NCBI GenBank assembly: GCA_025331125.1
Contig: JAOALB010000113.1
Span: 124,001 to 188,000, forward strand
Direction of reading: 5' to 3'
Length of the DNA: 64,000 bases
Origin: Mycogone perniciosa
Taxonomy: Eukaryota > Ascomycota > Sordariomycetes > Hypocreales > Hypocreaceae
Shown in pieces: positions 34,997-45,503 of this stretch. A program made the position numbers and the translations under genes. The notes beneath the pieces were generated by a model. It saw nothing but the letters and a program-made list of their open reading frames with translations. It ran no database searches and had not been told where the DNA came from. Numbering within the stretch: the first letter of the stretch is position 1; the number at the start of each line of letters is the position of its first letter.

Positions 34997-36651
34997 CTAT
35001 GGACCCGGTGGGCGAGGTACATTGCCGTGCCGCATTCGTAGTTCGTCGGCATCGATGTTAGGGCGGCGTAGTTGTTCCAGAGCAGAGGGATGTGCGGGCA
35101 ATTGGTCCAACCATCGTTCAATCGATGTTCTGGGGTTTTCGGGGTATCTTTCGTCCCAATGGTTCAAACTCTCAAGGGCTTGACCGAACCCACCATCGTC
35201 TGGCTCATCATCCAATAGTTCTGGCGATTCTGCGGCACCAGACATCGCGGCAATAACGATGAGCGACCATTGTAGGTCGATCATCCATTTCATCTTGACA
35301 GCCAATTCTTCATCCATCTGGATCTCAAAAACGTCTCCCGACATGACTCTCCGCCCCGACTGGGCGAAAACTCGGAGGTTGCTGTCCGTTGGTTCAATGC
35401 CGGTGCCAACGAATGTACGGGCATCATCGGCTTCCATTCTCCGCGTTGGATTCTCCTTGGATCGTACCATCCAGCGGAATTGGAGCCTGACTGTCCATTT
35501 CTGCTCTCCTGCAGTAAGTCCAAGGCACTTGAATGCAAAAAGTCCAAGTCCCCACCAGGTGTGAAGCATTGAGCTCAGGGATAGCATGTTCCAAGATTGA
35601 TCCGAGCATCCCAGTTTGGGCATTAGGAGCGTTTCGAGTTCTGCCAAGTCGCTGCGCTTGTACCAAACTGCACAAGCTCGTATCGTTTCTCTTGTTCTTG
35701 CCAAATTTGACTCTGATGAGTTGAAACTGAACGGCACGATATGACACACTTGAGGATATGGTGTTCCAGTGATGATACAAACATGTTCATCTCGTTCAAG
35801 ACACTGTCAAGCAGAAGGTTAGATTTTCAGTTCAAGTCAGGTAGGTTCGTTTTGTTGAGTTACTCACAATGTCCCTCTGGGCCTTGTTTATCGAGGTTTT
35901 GTCCTTCTTCAGAGGTTCCGTAGTGGCATTGGAATCTGCGTCTGTGTGTGAGTAAGCTGAAAGACTCTTGCTGAAATCTTTGACCCTACCCTTGTCTGCT
36001 GTCCGCTTTGATCGTTTGCTCCTCTTGGACGACGTCTCTATGGCATCGCTCTCTTTACGCTTGAGGCTGCTTTCTGTCATGTCGCCCTGCACCTCACTTT
36101 GGGCCGTTGCCCCTTTGGCTCGAGGCCTGTCTCCAGCTTTCCCCAGTTCCTTGATATTTGAAACAAGAAGAACTGCTGATGTTAGTTATTACTCCGTAAG
36201 GTTTCTAGGTTTGCTGGAACTTACACTGGTCCACCAGTCCACTGATTCTGCGAAGACGTTCAACCAGGTCTTTTGCATCAAACTCTTCTCGTATCATTTC
36301 GCCAATGTGTCTCAGCCTATCCAGCGGCACGACCATGAGCATGGATAGCTCTACGGCTTTGAAGCACCAATCGTCATTATAATGGTTAGACCCCCGAATA
36401 AACGACTGGATATCATTGATATGTGCGAGGCGTTCCTCGAGCTCATTTAAGGGTACAAGGTCTTGGGGGTAGACATGTTCAGGTGCATTGGAGAGAAACG
36501 CTTCCAAACTTTTGGTATCGATGGGGCCCGGGCGTCTGGTTTCACCCTTTTCGAACTTCTTCAATAGACCTTGCAGCTTGGACCGTTGCTTATGACTGAG
36601 TTTAGGGATAGGCATTGTGCAGCGGAATGGCGGCAGTGATGTACGTGACAT
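34997..36651 (-). CDS. Fungal HNH-nuclease-domain (HNH_2-like) protein
   Basis: Three exons (36651-36225, 36175-35868, 35803-34997; introns 49 and 64 bp) encode 513 residues. The N-terminal part is helical (LSHKQRSKLQGLLKKFEKG, LEERLAHINDIQSF). The middle is a disordered basic stretch with nuclear-signal-like ETSSKRSKRSKRTADKGR. The HNH domain starts just after the second junction: CLERDEHVCIITGTPYPQVC with H266 in CHIVPFSF, then WNMLSL (N317) and MLHTWWG (H326). The spacing and LFAFKCLG segment match the HNH_2-type domain seen in many fungal proteins of unknown role. The His-Asn-His set is intact, so metal-dependent nuclease activity is possible but untested. One TACTCCGTA motif lies inside intron 1 (36190-36198). 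A diverged relic of its 3' end lies just downstream. Confidence 0.85.
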
Positions 36652-37205
36652 ATAGTAAATCGGTTCGTGGAGCGAGGGTGGTGGGTGCGGCGGATGATGA
36701 ATTGTAGGTGGGAGGGAAAAGTTCTGAAAGAAAGCCCTAGGATGCCTGGTGTGTTAAGTAGGGATTCACAAAATTTTCAAAACAATTTTTTTTCTTTGTT
36801 GCCGCCAGCTGGTAAGTAGGTTGTTGACGCCCCGATCAACTTTAACTTAAACAGCCGGCAGACAGCTGGCAACCAGATGGACGAACAGATTTTTCCGCAA
36901 TAAGAATCTTGAAGGCAAAAGACATTGGTGCCTAGCAGGTAACTCCTTGTCTGCGCTATTCTGCCATAATTCCTAATAATTTCTTCATGACCTCGTAGGT
37001 ACTCAAGTCTATGGCCATCCAAGTCGTACATGCATCTTCACCCCTGAGTCTAAGTTAATGGCGCCACAAACACTTATCAGCGAAACTTTCAACTCGGTAA
37101 ACCTTGACGATAAGGGGCAAGAGAGAGAATTTTGCCTAAGCTCTCAAACCGCCTGGAAACCTCAACTTTTTACGGGCAACCATCCATGACGACCCTTCCA
37201 AGAAT
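36652..37205. other. Intergenic between HNH and Zn2Cys6 genes
   Basis: 554 bp: promoter of the HNH gene and 3' flank of the Zn2Cys6 gene. Nothing further is recognised. Confidence 0.45.
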
Positions 37206-39636
37206 CTAACCGCCCGGTCGGAGCCACTCAAACGTGTCGAAGAGTTCAAAATTAAAGTCCAACTGCATATCGTCTAGAGCGTGGGGTGGCCAGCTATTAT
37301 CCTCAGTGGTTGCGTTGAGGACATGATCCAGGACATGTTGGATTATGGCACTGGAGGTCACACACAAGTCGCCGTTGGGTCCGGAAGGGTCGATCCAGTC
37401 AAGAAACCCAATAAGGAGACTCAACTTTCGTTTGATACTCGACCGCGTTATCTCGGGATTCTTGGGATGGCTGCCCTTGAAGGTCGGGTTGAGCAACTCC
37501 ATGCATAGGATCCCGCCACCGGGAGTCGCATAGGCCATGACCTGGTAAGCTATGGTCAGCCGTGAGGATTGGGAAAGTCATGTTCGGAAATACTCACCAG
37601 CCACTCGAAACTATTTCTCGCGTTTACAAGTATATCCTTGTGGATCCAGAAGAGCAGAGTCAGTGAAACCAGCTGGAAGCTGGTTACCAACAGGTTGCCC
37701 TCATCCAACTCGCCGCGTCTCAAGAGGAGGCGCTCGACGAGGAAAAGGTTCTGCAGATGCTCGAGTTGAACCAAGAGTCTAGCATAGACAGCATCAATGT
37801 CCACATCGGGGCTCCCTAGCTCTTCGGGGTTGTAGCTCAAGGATTGAGGGAATTCCTTTACGGTTTCAAGCTGCCTGAATTTTAGATTCCTAGGCAGTTA
37901 CTGTTGTCAGTCTCTTGTTCAGAAATTAGGGGCTCACCGGCCGTCATGGGCCACACTCACAGTAAGTTCTCGACCACAACTTGCTTCTCATTGCCGAGTG
38001 CAATCTCGACCAATTCATCCCGTATAAGTGCAAACATGAACCTCGCACGGGCAATTGTAGACGCGTATAGGCCGCCACTGGTATTCCAGCCCCTTTCATC
38101 CAGGGATTCGACAGCCCTTCTAATCGTTTCTTCGTCCGCCATCAAGTCTTCATCTCGAAGATCAAGAGGTGGCGGTGTTGATATATACCGATGTCCAAGG
38201 CATGGCGGTCGTCCAGTAAACAATACGGTTACCTTGTCTACGATGAAAATTCGGGCAAAGAGCATCCGCCGGGATTCAGACGCCAATGTTGGCCGATACA
38301 ATGGTGGGTTTGACTCCGTATGCATGCCTAAGAATGTCGCCAAGGCTACTGCTTCTGCTCCAGTCCTCCAGGACGAGAGGCCTGTTTTAGCCATTAGCCT
38401 CAACCTAACTCAAACCTTCCCAAATATCCAATCGAGCATCTACATGATATGAGATCAAGAGGTAGGTGTTAGTTACTTACTGGCGTCGCCTGCATGGAGT
38501 GATTCCAAGATAGTCTGCCTGGAGGCGAGCTGGGCCAGCAAAGTATTCGCAGATGAGAATCGCCAGGTCAAGTCTATACAAAGGCCAAGACAAAGCCGAG
38601 AGACTTCAGGCCATTCTTTCTTAAACCTGCTACTGTCCAGGCCAGCGTTTTTATTGTAGCAGAGATCGGGAAAAACGAAGAGAAATCCTATGGACTCCCA
38701 TCTCAAGTTGTCTCCTGTAAACTGGCCGATCCACCTGTCCGGATCGGGGTCGTTCTCCAAGAATGGCTTGGTCGTGTTGCGACTCAAGAAGCTCGCTATC
38801 TCCAGGAGTTGTGAGTCAACACGGCAATTACCCAAGTAATCTCCAAACCTCTCATGTAGGGTTGAAAGGACCCGCCGGCCAGCCTCTCGTATCCAGCCGT
38901 CAAGATGTCGTGGGGATTTGCAGTGTTTGATGCCAGCTATGTTTGGTGCAGGTACGCCACGAAGTATGACAAGGCAAATTTCCCGTGTTGGCGAGCGTAG
39001 GAGTTGATCGGGGAGCTCGTCCATCCACTGTTTTTGTCTTCCGTGTGTTGGCTGGGGTAGCCAGGCTTGGAACCCTTGTAAAAGCGAGAGACTGCTTTTC
39101 GTCTCTTCAAAGATCGAGGAGTGGCTAGTGAAGCCGAGATAGCCAGACACAGGGTCTACCGGGGTCGACGCCCGATCCGATGATAATTGTGCCGCCGGGC
39201 TCACCCTAGAAGAGATAGCATCTTGAGCAATAGACGGACCGATCTCGGCTCGATCCACCGACTGTGTAAAGGGAGGAACGCAGGTTGATACTATTGATGA
39301 CTCTACATGAGCCAACCGCTCGGAGGGCCCTATCTGTAGTGGAGGGCCATATCGGGAGGATGTTAGTGCCGGACCCGGAGCAGACGGACTCTCCTCGGTC
39401 AAGTTGGATGAGTCAAGACGTCGAAACAACGACCTTGCAGCGATTGGCTTGCGGGGGCTAGCAATTATATAAACGCATTCGTTCTCCTGATTTCTCTTAA
39501 TGCAGCGCCTGCAGACTGGTTGGCCGTGGTCGCACGCAACCTTTCGGATTCGGCACGGATCGCACGCCTGAGGCCGACCGTTCGGCCTCCGGAGTAGAAA
39601 CGGCACACGGGCTGAAGACGTGGCCATAGCTTGCAT
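37206..39636 (-). CDS. Zn2Cys6 transcription factor with fungal-specific TF domain
   Basis: A four-exon model (39636-38481, 38408-37961, 37889-37598, 37541-37206) gives 743 residues from the first in-frame ATG. The zinc cluster is C25-x2-C28-x6-C35-x6-C42-x2-C45-x8-C54 (ACDPCRIRKVACDHGQPVCR). This is the canonical binuclear cluster that binds CGG-type half-sites. The middle homology domain is recognisable in DRWIGQFTGDNLRWESIGFL, LASRQTILESLHAGDA, AVALATFLGMHTE, RRMLFARIFIVDKVTVLFTG and RPPCLGHRYISTPPPLDL. The last two junctions are clear. The first (38409-38480) uses a weak acceptor (TTTGAG). A more typical acceptor 31 bp earlier at ATGTAG leads to a stop, and a TGA stands in the coding frame just upstream. 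That junction is uncertain, or the gene is damaged there. The targets are unknown, and no biosynthetic genes adjoin it. Confidence 0.82.
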
Positions 39637-40442
39637 TGATCTAATCACGTATAATTCGCACGCAATATTGCCGCCTCGGAAACGAAAGTAATCCGTAGAT
39701 AGGGTAGAGAATTTTCGAACCGAGCTGTGAAGAAGAATGACCGACGTGCTGACATGCCGACATGCTCGGCTTAAGCTTAAGTCAAAGGTAGAGACTCGGC
39801 TTCGGCTTCGGCTTCGGCTTTGGATTATATATCCCGGCTTTGATTTGTAAGATGGCCTATTATTACCACAGCGCTACAGAGTATGGAGTACTCCGTACAG
39901 AGCACTACTATTATTACGGCATTACTACCTGTCTATGTTGGGCGTTTCAAGTGGGCCTTGTAGCTGACATCCAACCAACCAATTACTTGGGCATCACGCT
40001 ATTGATTTCCTACTATTCACGGCTAAAACGAGGCAAACGAGGTGGTGAACAAGCCTCAATCCTGCCGGGCAGAAGAAACCGGGTTGGGAATCCTGATTTG
40101 ATTACAAAAATAGTACATACATATGTACAATGTGCATTAAGGCCGACGGCATGTCAAACCGAGATCACCTAGTCCGAAACCACGCACATTCGGCGTTGAC
40201 TCACTATACTACTCCGTGCTAGTGACACCTTGTGCTAACCCTCTATTTTATCCAAATCTCTATATATACCCAAAATGGCATCCCCTCAAATCTAATAATT
40301 GTTTCCTCTATCTTTACCATTCAAAAAAAACTGTCCTCGGTGTTTACACTTAAACTACAATATCACCAATTCAACAAGACTTGGGCAGTACTCAAACTCC
40401 CATTCGAAAAACACCCAACTCGGCAAAAAAAAATCAGGTCTC
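39637..40442. promoter_or_regulatory. Divergent intergenic, Zn2Cys6 gene and small ORF gene
   Basis: 806 bp. It holds the TTCGGC microsatellite (39795-39818), the motif GGAGTACTCCGTAC at 39885-39898, and a TATATATA at 40261-40268, about 175 bp upstream of the small gene's ATG. The TATATATA could serve as its TATA element. Confidence 0.5.
39795..39818. repeat. (TTCGGC)n microsatellite
   Basis: Three perfect TTCGGC units preceded by one imperfect unit (CTCGGC), lying about 165 bp upstream of the Zn2Cys6 gene start. Confidence 0.85.
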
Positions 40443-40819
40443 ATGATGCGGTTCTTCCCAACATTAAAGAAGGCTTCCAAGCCTTACAACGCTGAGGCAG
40501 CGCGCTCCGAAGTCACTCTTGTTGGTCAGGCAGCAGATCACCCGACCAAAGAGGACAAGGAAATTGGTAGGCTGCCCTTGTAGAATGCCATTCATAGGCT
40601 TCGTATAGTCGTATTGTTCAACCTTGCTTACACGAGTTTTCCCTGCAGCCACGACGAAGAAGTCAAAGCCAGTCAAGATGGCCTGGAGTGAAGCCAGGAA
40701 ACTGGCCGACCCCAATCGATCCTGGGAGGCCCGATCTTGTAAGTTTTGTTCTCATGGATTCACAACCTCATGTATTTTGTCAACTCCATCTAACTACCTA
40801 TACAGTGGCGTCACTATGA
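40443..40819 (+). CDS. Small three-exon protein of unknown function (75 aa)
   Basis: Exons 40443-40566, 40649-40738 and 40806-40819 are joined by two introns with good borders: GTAGGC to TTCCCTGCAG (82 bp) and GTAAGT to CTATACAG (67 bp, with a CTAAC branch-like site). The product is 75 residues, basic and hydrophilic, starting MMRFFPTLKKASKPYNAEAA. The middle is KEIATTKKSKPVKMAWSEAR and the end is WEARSLASL. The last exon supplies only four codons and the stop. A TATA-like element sits about 175 bp upstream. I do not recognise a family. The consistent splice sites and the phase match are the support, but an accidental model cannot be excluded. The second Met (40446) is an equal start candidate. 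Confidence 0.5.
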
Positions 40820-41480
40820 TCATCTATTGGCCCATGATATGGGGGAGAAGGATTGACTTCGTTGGAATGGCGCTTGGGGACTTTGTTGATTTTTAATGAG
40901 TTATGGCGGATACCTACAATACCTACCCGCGCGTTTGAATTCAGCCAAATGTATACTTCCTTTTGATTACGGCAAAATACCCACATTTAATTCAATATGC
41001 TTGATTACAACCATGTTGATAAGCATATGCTGATCTATAGACTGTATTATCTTGGAGAGCCGTGAATAGGGCGGTGTCGGGCCTGCCGAGGCTTTTGTAA
41101 TCCGATTCATTAAAATCACATGTCGGGATAGGGTATTTCTATTGTGTAAAAAGGCCGTGTATTCAAGGAATAAACAGTTCAGCATATCAACCATTGACTG
41201 CTGAATGGTGCAGAGTTTATCAGGTGATAATGTACCCCTGATGTAGCTGAACTTGGAAGTGGTTGCATTGCCGAGTCTTTGATAAGTCGCCGTGTGAGTC
41301 AGGCCGACATGCCACGCTATATACATATGTCGAGCCTTGGGGAAAATGCTGGAATTTCCGATTTGCTGTTTCCATTCAGAGTCTCAGAGTCCATGTTACC
41401 TTGAGCCGCCGGTGACTCTGTTGAGGCTAGTTACCAATCCCACTTTTGCATCTAATTGGCAAAGGGATTGTTGAAGCCGG
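40820..41480. other. Convergent intergenic
   Basis: 661 bp between two converging genes. A 119-codon open frame on the minus strand (41326-40967) starts with ATG but shows no recognisable motif and is not called. No repeat was seen. Confidence 0.4.
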
Positions 41481-42152
41481 CTAAAGGATGCCACACATTA
41501 CCAGGACAGCAGTGTTGGACCCCGTTTCAAAATTCACATCCCCAACATAGCCAAGCTTTCCATTTCCAACACGTGCGAATGTCACTGGCGACCGGTCTTG
41601 CGGGCGTACAATTTTTGGTGCGGAATCACCCGAGTCACAGCCCTCCTCCTCCTCCTCCTCTTCTTCTTCCTCTTCTATATACCAGGAGTCTGCTGGAGAG
41701 ACATTCTTGAGAATGACCGCTTTTTGACTGTAGTTCTGAAGAAGGCTTGCAGCCAGGTTGTCGTCGACTGCGTTCCCGTTCAAAACAAATGTTGATCGGT
41801 GGTACGGTCCACTATCCCAAGGTAAACCTGCCTTGGCAAAAAAGGGCTTGAAGGCGTCAATCTTAGTGAAACTGGAGAAGCTCCCCATGGCAACCGCCGT
41901 GCCACCTCCACGGACATACTCCAGTACTGCCTTCCAGACGTGCGCGTTCTCCTCCCATGAGATGGCTTCATCGGTTAGAAGGACAGCAGCAGGCCCGTTT
42001 TCTAATAGACGCAGAACTGAGCCGGCTTTCTTAACACGCTGGACGTGTGCGTGTGAGCAAAGCTTGTCGAGAAGAGATTCGAATAAGTCATCGAGGAACT
42101 CCTTGTAGTTGAGAGAAACCCACAGGACGTTTGGTTTTTGGCCTCCGGCCAT
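41481..42152 (-). CDS. Conserved fungal protein of unknown function (flavodoxin-like fold suspected)
   Basis: A single exon of 223 residues starts at 42152 in the context GGCCATGG. It begins KPNVLWVSLNYKEFLDDLF and has AAVLLTDEAISWEENAHVWK, VLEYVRGGGTAVAMGSFSSF, FKPFFAKAGLPWDSGPYHRS, SQKAVILKNVSPADSWY and NGKLGYVGDVN. The alternation of beta strands and helices, with a glycine-rich turn (RGGGTAVAMG), resembles class I glutamine amidotransferase/ThuA-like folds, but I see no nucleophile Cys at the usual place. I recognise it as a family widespread in filamentous ascomycetes without known role. A run of about 11 Glu (from CTC/TTC trinucleotides at 41641-41675) interrupts the conserved region and is probably a slippage product. 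It shares a 376-bp divergent promoter with ERB1. Confidence 0.82.
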   Translation of the reverse strand: MAGGQKPNVLWVSLNYKEFLDDLFESLLDKLCSHAHVQRVKKAGSVLRLLENGPAAVLLTDEAISWEENAHVWKAVLEYVRGGGTAVAMGSFSSFTKIDAFKPFFAKAGLPWDSGPYHRSTFVLNGNAVDDNLAASLLQNYSQKAVILKNVSPADSWYIEEEEEEEEEEEGCDSGDSAPKIVRPQDRSPVTFARVGNGKLGYVGDVNFETGSNTAVLVMCGIL

Positions 42153-42528
42153 GGCTGTTAGGGGTGGATTTTTCAGCTAAAATCCCTGAGCCCGATAGTA
42201 TAATTACCTAGAAAATGCAGCCAAATCAGAGTTGTATGCTTTAGCTAATCAGCCGACCTTGAATGGTAATAAGTAGATATTAATGGTATAGGTAGAAGTG
42301 TACAAACAAACCTGGGGTAGTTCAAGCTGCGGGAATATTTCCGCTGAGTGGGGAACCAGTTTTCCCGCTATGGATTAATTCCGTACTCCGATGGAGCTTC
42401 TTATCCTTATCGTGCACTGGGAAAAAAAAACTTACACCACCAGGATCGCAACTAGCCGCTTCATCACGCTTGGGGATTGTTGAAATTATTCACCTTTTCC
42501 CACCGCTGCGGCTATAAGTTTCAATCCA
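42153..42528. promoter_or_regulatory. Bidirectional promoter, conserved unknown and ERB1
   Basis: Only 376 bp separate the two start codons of divergently transcribed genes. A nine-A run (near 42422) and a CCGTACTCCG relative of the dispersed motif (near 42382) are visible. No assigned factor site is clear. Confidence 0.6.
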
Positions 42529-44857
42529 ATGGCCCCTACACTTCCTTCGCGTAAGCGAAAGGAAATCTCCGAGGTTGTCGAATCTGACGATGAGTTTGGT
42601 GGTGCTGAATTGGACGGTGTCTTGTCGCAGAGCGAAGACGACAGCGATGTTGAAGACTCTGAGTCCGACGGCGAAGAGCCCGATCTTGACGAGGACGAGG
42701 GCGATGAGTCGGATGCACTAAGCAATGATGAGGAGAACGGCGATGAGGATGTCCTGCTAAGTGCCAATGGGAAGCACGGGGAGGACGCAGAATCGGACAC
42801 AGACAAGCCCAACTACAGAGTCGTCAAGGACGCCAATGGGGGAGTGCGCTATGAGTACGACGAGATAGATCCGGTTTACGACAGCGACGACTCAGATGCC
42901 CAGGGGCAGACCAACACAATTGGCAACATTCCTCTGTCGTTCTATGACTCGTACCCACACATCGGATACGACATCAATGGCAAGAAAATCATGCGACCAG
43001 CCACCGGCGAGGCCCTGGATGCGCTCCTCGACAGCATTGAGCTCCCCAAGGGCTGGACTGGCTTGACAGATCCGGAGACAGGCAAGCCTCTGAATCTGAG
43101 CCAGGAGGAATTGGAACTTCTGCGGAAACTGCAGATGAACGAAGTGCCTGCAGACGACTATGATCCGTACCCAGTATGTTAACTTCCCCGTGGCTTTGCG
43201 CATCAATACCGAGATACTGACAGTCAAATAGGATCTGGTTCCTTACTTCACCAGCATCGAGGAGAAGATGCCTCTGAGTGCCGCGCCAGAACCCAAACGA
43301 CGATTCGTCCCATCAAAACACGAAGCAAAGCGGGTGGCCAAGTTGGTCCGAGCGATCAAGGAAGGAAAGATCTTGCCCTACAAGCCACCAGTGGAAGAGG
43401 CCGAGGAGGAGGAGAAGTACTACGACATCTGGGCCAATGAGGAGCCTCAAGACAGACATATCATGAACATCCCTGCGCCGAAACTGGCACCACCGGGCTA
43501 CGATCTCAGCTACAACCCTCCTCCTGAATACCTACCCAGCACAGAGGAGAAGGAGGCATGGGAGAAGGCAGATGCAGAAGATCGAGAGAAGGAATACCTT
43601 CCTAGTAAATTCGATGCCCTACGCAAGGTCCCTGCCTACGGCGAGTTCGTCAAGGAGAGATTCGAGCGGTGTCTCGATCTCTACCTGGCCCCTCGAGTCC
43701 GCAAGAACAGACTCAACATCGACCCCAACTCCCTTCTACCGAAGCTCCCCCGCCCTGAAGAACTCCGGCCATTCCCTACCGTGTGTCAGACCATCTTCAG
43801 GGGTCACACAAGCCGTGTGCGCACAGTTGCTTTCAGCCCTGACGGAGAGTGGATTGCTTCCGGAAGTGACGACGGCACCGTGCGCGTGTGGGCACTCAAT
43901 GGACATCAGGAATGGAGTGCCCAGCTCAGCTCCTGGGATGAGCCAGAACCTGTCAACTTCGTTAGGTGGCGGCCTAGCAAAGATACTTTCATCCTTGCCG
44001 CTGCTGCTGGCGAGGAGTTGTTCTTCATTGCTCCGCCATTGATCAATGATGCAGTCGATCAGGCTAGCCGTGACGCTGTAGACGCTGGATTTGGTTATGC
44101 AGCCAACGGCAATTCATCAGTTGCCGCTGACGGTGTCAAGAAAGAACCTCCCGCCAAGTGGTCAAGACCTCGCTCGGAGCTTGTATCCAAGGGCGTGTTG
44201 CTTAAGCTCACAGTGAGGGCCACCATCAAGACCATCAACTGGCATCGACGCGGTGACTTCGTCTGCACGGTCTCGCCCACCGGACAGCGTAGCTCCGTCA
44301 TCATCCACACACTCTCCAAGCACCTCAGTCAAGTTCCCTTCCGAAAACTCCCCGGCCTCGCGCAGACGGCGCAATTCCACCCTTCAAGGCCGTACTTCTT
44401 TGTCGCCACGCAGCGCATGATCCGTTGCTACGATTTGCAAAGACAGGAGCTTGTCAAGGTTATTCAACCCGGTGCCCGCTGGATCTCCTCCATGGATGTC
44501 CACCCCGGAGGTGACAACCTCATCGTCGGCTCCTACGATCGTAGGTTGCTCTGGCACGACCTGGATTTGTCAAACAGGCCGTACAAGACAATGAGATTCC
44601 ACCCCGAGGCCATCCGTGCGGTCAGGTTCCACAAGTCGTTGCCCTTGTTTGCCGACGCCAGTGATGACGGATCACTGCAGATCTTCCACGGCAAGGTGGT
44701 GAGCGACCTGATGGAGAACGCGACGATCGTTCCTGTTAAGATGCTCAGGGGACACAAGGTGGACAAGAAGCTCGGTGTCATGGACGTTGACTGGCATCCT
44801 AAGCACCCGTGGTGCATCAGCGCCGGAGCTGACATGACTTGCAGGCTATGGGCTTAA
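42529..44857 (+). CDS. ERB1: ERB1 (BOP1), 60S ribosome biogenesis WD40 protein
   Basis: Two exons (42529-43173, 43232-44857; 58-bp phase-0 intron) give 756 residues, the usual fungal Erb1 length. The first ~110 residues are acidic (ESDDEFGG, DEDEGDESD). The BOP1 N-terminal domain follows, with YDSYPHIGYDINGKKIMRP, LPKGWTGLTDPETGKPLNLS, and after the intron KRRFVPSKHEAKRVAKLVRA and YDIWANEEPQDRHIMNIPAP. The C-terminal half is a WD40 propeller: FRGHTSRVRTVAFSPDGEWI, SGSDDGTVRVW, LPGLAQTAQFHPSRPYFFVA, VGSYDRRLLWHDLDLSNRPY and ISAGADMTCRLWA at the end. Erb1 acts with Nop7/PES1 and Ytm1/WDR12 in 27S pre-rRNA processing in the nucleolus. Confidence 0.96.
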
Positions 44858-45503
44858 GAGTTGGACGATGCAGCGGAAAGTCGAACATGATGGTCAGCCA
44901 TGCCCTTCTACAGCGTGGCCCTCGCAACGCAGTAAAGAGGCGTATATTTTTATCTAGTGCCTTTGATTCCCACGATGATGCTCCGTGTCGGCGAAAGGCT
45001 CTCCATACTCACAGCTGAGACCACGGCTTAATATTTGTGTAGGTAGTCGCACTCGTGGGTGTTGAAAAGGTGGTGCCTGTGGGATAGGATTAAAAGATAG
45101 GGTTAAGAGCATGAAATCAAGACATATATACCTGCTTCCTTCATGTGCCTTTATGAATCGTGATATGATGGCCTATTACAATAGAGTCAGGCAAAGAGCG
45201 TCGGGTTTCAATATTGAGGAGAAAGGATCGATACTATTGAGGTATAGGTGCGACAAGCATTTAACAGTAAAAGGCTAGCATACAATATCCGCAGCCAACC
45301 ACCATAATCCCCCCTTTTCATCCCCTTTCCCAGACTGAAGGATAGTCATCAAATCAAAAGCAGTCAATGTACTTACCGTTATCATACACTAGGGCAAAAC
45401 CCACCTCCCCACTGGTCCCCTTGATCATTCCTCCATCCTTACCTCTCCTCGCCATCCACACAATAGCCAGATCACGAAACCTGATAGTACCTCATCGAGG
45501 TGT
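44858..45503. other. Convergent intergenic, ERB1 and Ish1-like gene
   Basis: 646 bp made of two 3' flanks. No gene or repeat is seen. Confidence 0.5.

Noticed and set aside
37206..39636. Biosynthetic or metabolic gene cluster around the Zn2Cys6 factor
   Set aside because: Neighbours are an HNH protein, a small unknown gene and housekeeping genes. No synthase, P450, transporter or tailoring enzyme is present.
40967..41326. 119-codon minus-strand open frame starting with ATG
   Set aside because: Lies between convergent genes, has no recognisable motif, and no supporting promoter or splice signal was seen.
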